A DNA stretch of 64,000 nt from Halomonas sp. DQ26W (GTDB lineage: Bacteria > Pseudomonadota > Gammaproteobacteria > Pseudomonadales > Halomonadaceae): contig NZ_QPKI01000002.1 of assembly GCF_003339685.1 (NCBI RefSeq), positions 62,001 through 126,000 of the forward strand, given 5' to 3'. The position numbers were made by a program, and so were the translations under genes. This document shows, piece after piece, positions 62,797 through 64,000 of the stretch (positions are counted from its first letter, which is position 1; every line of letters starts with the position of its first letter). The notes under the pieces were generated by a model. That model did not search any database. It worked only from the letters and a program-made list of their open reading frames with translations, and was not told the origin of the DNA.

Positions 62797-63127
62797 GTGA
62801 AGCAGTCAATCAAGAAGACCGCTCAAGGAAGCTGTGCAAAGTGACTATGCTAAAAAAATTGCGAGAACCATACTAGTGATCAGTAGGTTAGATGGGGATT
62901 AACACTCTGAGCATGCCTTGTGGAAGGTGAAGCAACGACCGGTAAAAGGTCGCATAGTTTGAGCGAGGCAAACGAAGACTTGAGCCGACTGCCTCCGATG
63001 AATGCTCAAAAGCCAGCGTAAATTAGAATCCAGGTGAGCCCGGAGCCCGACAGCGGCAGGCGAGAACGGACAGGCGCCGCGCAAGCAATCGTTGGCCAGC
63101 CCTTGGCGCGTACTATTTCTGATGGGC
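62797..63127. other. Gene-free interval with nested inverted repeats
   Basis: About 330 bp with no credible gene. Contains hairpin CGACC-GGTAAAA-GGTCG (near 62936-62952) and nested arms TTTGAGC (62958-62964)/GCTCAAA (63004-63010) enclosing AGGCA/TGCCT. Could encode a structured RNA or be relic DNA; nothing is recognised. Confidence 0.3.
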
Positions 63128-63679
63128 TTATTGTGACAGCAGCCAGTCGGTGAAAGCAGTAAGGTCATCAAAGATGAATGCCTGGGCGAGCCCGCTACCC
63201 TTGGCTTCCGTACGCCGACCCTTGCCGGTTCGCACCAGCACGGGACGACAGCCCATCGCCTCACCGGCCTGCAGGTCACGTAGGCTATCTCCCACCATCC
63301 AGCTCCCGGCCAGGGTATTCAGTTTCAGTGTCTGACGTATTTCCTCAAGCAGCCCCGGACGCGGCTTACGGCAGTCGCACCCGTCGTCGGGTCCATGAGG
63401 ACAGTAGGCAATATGCGCGATATTACCGCCGGCGTCAGCCACGAGACGGTTTAACTCATCGTGCATGTTCTCCAGCGCGGCTACGTCGTAGTAACCCCGA
63501 GATATCCCCGATTGGTTGGTGGCAACGGCAACCGTCCAGCCCGCCTGGCTCAACCGCGCGATGGCATCGATGGTGCCAATATAGGGTAGCCACTCCTCGA
63601 GTGACTTGATGTAGTAATCAGAGTCGTGATTGATGACACCGTCTCGGTCGAGAATCACAAGCTTGTTGGCATCGTACAT
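63128..63679 (-). CDS. gmhB: D-glycero-beta-D-manno-heptose-1,7-bisphosphate 7-phosphatase
   Basis: 183-aa HAD-superfamily phosphatase of ADP-heptose (LPS core) synthesis. Nucleophile motif VILDRDGVINHDSD at residues 8-21, Zn-binding loop CPHGPDDGCDC, and motif IV MVGDSLRDLQAGEAMG. In Pseudomonas and relatives gmhB also sits beside glyS near gyrB. Two parS sites lie in its upstream region. Confidence 0.95.
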   Translation of the reverse strand: MYDANKLVILDRDGVINHDSDYYIKSLEEWLPYIGTIDAIARLSQAGWTVAVATNQSGISRGYYDVAALENMHDELNRLVADAGGNIAHIAYCPHGPDDGCDCRKPRPGLLEEIRQTLKLNTLAGSWMVGDSLRDLQAGEAMGCRPVLVRTGKGRRTEAKGSGLAQAFIFDDLTAFTDWLLSQ

Positions 63680-63726
63680 GGCATATCCGTATATGGCAGA
63701 TCGGAACCTGGCGGGAAGGAGAATAG

Positions 63727-63742
63727 TGTTTCACGTGAAACA
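63727..63742. promoter_or_regulatory. parS: parS centromere site 4
   Basis: Perfect TGTTTCACGTGAAACA, 47 bp upstream of the gmhB start. Confidence 0.93.
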
Positions 63743-63774
63743 TCCGGCGCCAAGCGGTGGTTGCCGAGGGTGAG

Positions 63775-63790
63775 TGTTTCACGTGAAACA
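63775..63790. promoter_or_regulatory. parS: parS centromere site 5
   Basis: Perfect TGTTTCACGTGAAACA, 48 bp (start to start) from site 4 and just past the glyS terminator. Confidence 0.93.
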
Positions 63791-63803
63791 TCAGGTAAGA
63801 AAA

Positions 63804-63828
63804 AGCCGGCGAGAGGTTCTCGCCGGCT
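63804..63828 (-). terminator. glyS intrinsic terminator
   Basis: Perfect 10-bp stem AGCCGGCGAG / CTCGCCGGCT with a 5-nt loop, followed on the minus strand by TTTTCTTACC. 18 bp beyond the glyS stop. Confidence 0.85.
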
Positions 63829-63846
63829 AAGCACATCAAGCGAAGG

Positions 63847-64000
63847 CTACTGCTGGAGCAGGGCGATATCCGCCACTTCGAGAAACAGCCCCTGGAGGCC
63901 AGCCAGCAGGGCCAGGCGATTGGTGCGGGTGGCTTCATCCTCCGCCATGACCATGACCTGATCGAAGAAGGTATCGACGGGATCACGCAGGCTCGCGAGG
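63847..64000 (-). CDS. glyS: Glycine-tRNA ligase beta subunit, 3' end
   Basis: Last 50 or so codons of GlyS, running off the window edge. The readable end [20 protein letters not shown] ... [13 protein letters not shown] matches the GlyS C-terminus (E. coli REPVDAFFDKVMVMADDEA ... VADISLLQ). The heterotetrameric enzyme charges tRNA-Gly; glyQ should lie beyond the window. It ends before a strong terminator. Confidence 0.93.
   Translation of the reverse strand, partial: LASLRDPVDTFFDQVMVMAEDEATRTNRLALLAGLQGLFLEVADIALLQQ

Noticed and set aside
62899..63279. 126-aa minus-strand frame between gyrB and gmhB
   Set aside because: Overlaps gmhB in another frame, no ribosome site, no recognisable family.

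Overview
The window is a G+C-rich, gene-dense chromosomal segment from a gammaproteobacterium. Gene content and order (gmk-rpoZ-spoT-ridA...oxyR-recG, ubiC-ubiA, atp-parB-parA-rsmG-mnmG, rpmH-dnaA-dnaN-recF-gyrB) resemble the origin-proximal region of Pseudomonas and, more closely, of Halomonadaceae (Halomonas and relatives). The family assignment is inferred from synteny and protein resemblance, not from a database search. No rRNA, tRNA, CRISPR array, intact insertion sequence, prophage or defence island was seen.

Layout. 0-8.1 kb: stringent response and housekeeping genes (gmk 3' end, rpoZ, spoT, ridA, thpR, an epimerase, oxyR, recG). 8.2-16 kb: an SCP2-like protein, HU, a rubredoxin reductase without a nearby rubredoxin, ubiC-ubiA, an omega-amino-acid:pyruvate aminotransferase, cysZ, an acyl-CoA thioesterase and a Tat-exported TRAP binding protein. 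16-20 kb: uvrD, hexR and a 66-aa hypothetical. 20.0-20.9 kb is a scar: a 3' remnant of a Na+-dependent transporter beside a bcrC-type undecaprenyl-pyrophosphatase gene that has lost its middle. 20.9-27.8 kb: glmS-glmU, apbE, uppP, a 40-aa membrane peptide and mgtE. 27.9-35.1 kb: the complete atpIBEFHAGDC operon, with a strong sigma70 promoter and a perfect terminator. 35.2-39.5 kb: parB-parA-rsmG-mnmG.

39.5-56.4 kb is the most interesting stretch. Beside mnmG is an AT-rich, DnaA-box-rich intergenic region that looks like a replication origin (E. coli-type position). A 12-kb block follows (erpA, argC, a CLC channel, hemJ, thiD, hemL, a CsgD-like regulator, rdgB, hemW, an OmpA lipoprotein, rlmJ) that separates mnmG from mnmE. 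Then come mnmE-yidC-rnpA-rpmH and a second DnaA-box-containing AT-rich region in front of dnaA (Pseudomonas-type position). 56.4-62.8 kb: dnaA-dnaN-recF-gyrB. The right end holds gmhB and the 3' end of glyS. Five perfect parS palindromes lie between 59.5 and 63.8 kb, two of them inside recF, and are the expected targets of the ParB encoded 23 kb away.

The genes mostly serve chromosome replication and segregation (dnaA, dnaN, recF, gyrB, parAB, parS), energy (ATP synthase), envelope precursors (glmS, glmU, uppP, yidC), tRNA/rRNA modification (mnmE, mnmG, rsmG, rlmJ), haem synthesis (hemJ, hemL) and stress responses. I did not find a convincing new multi-gene system. The observations worth following are the paired origin-like regions, the parS cluster, a thiD-hemL reading frame with no stop between the two enzymes, the deleted bcrC gene, and a lower-GC csgD-like gene with a long AT-rich upstream region.
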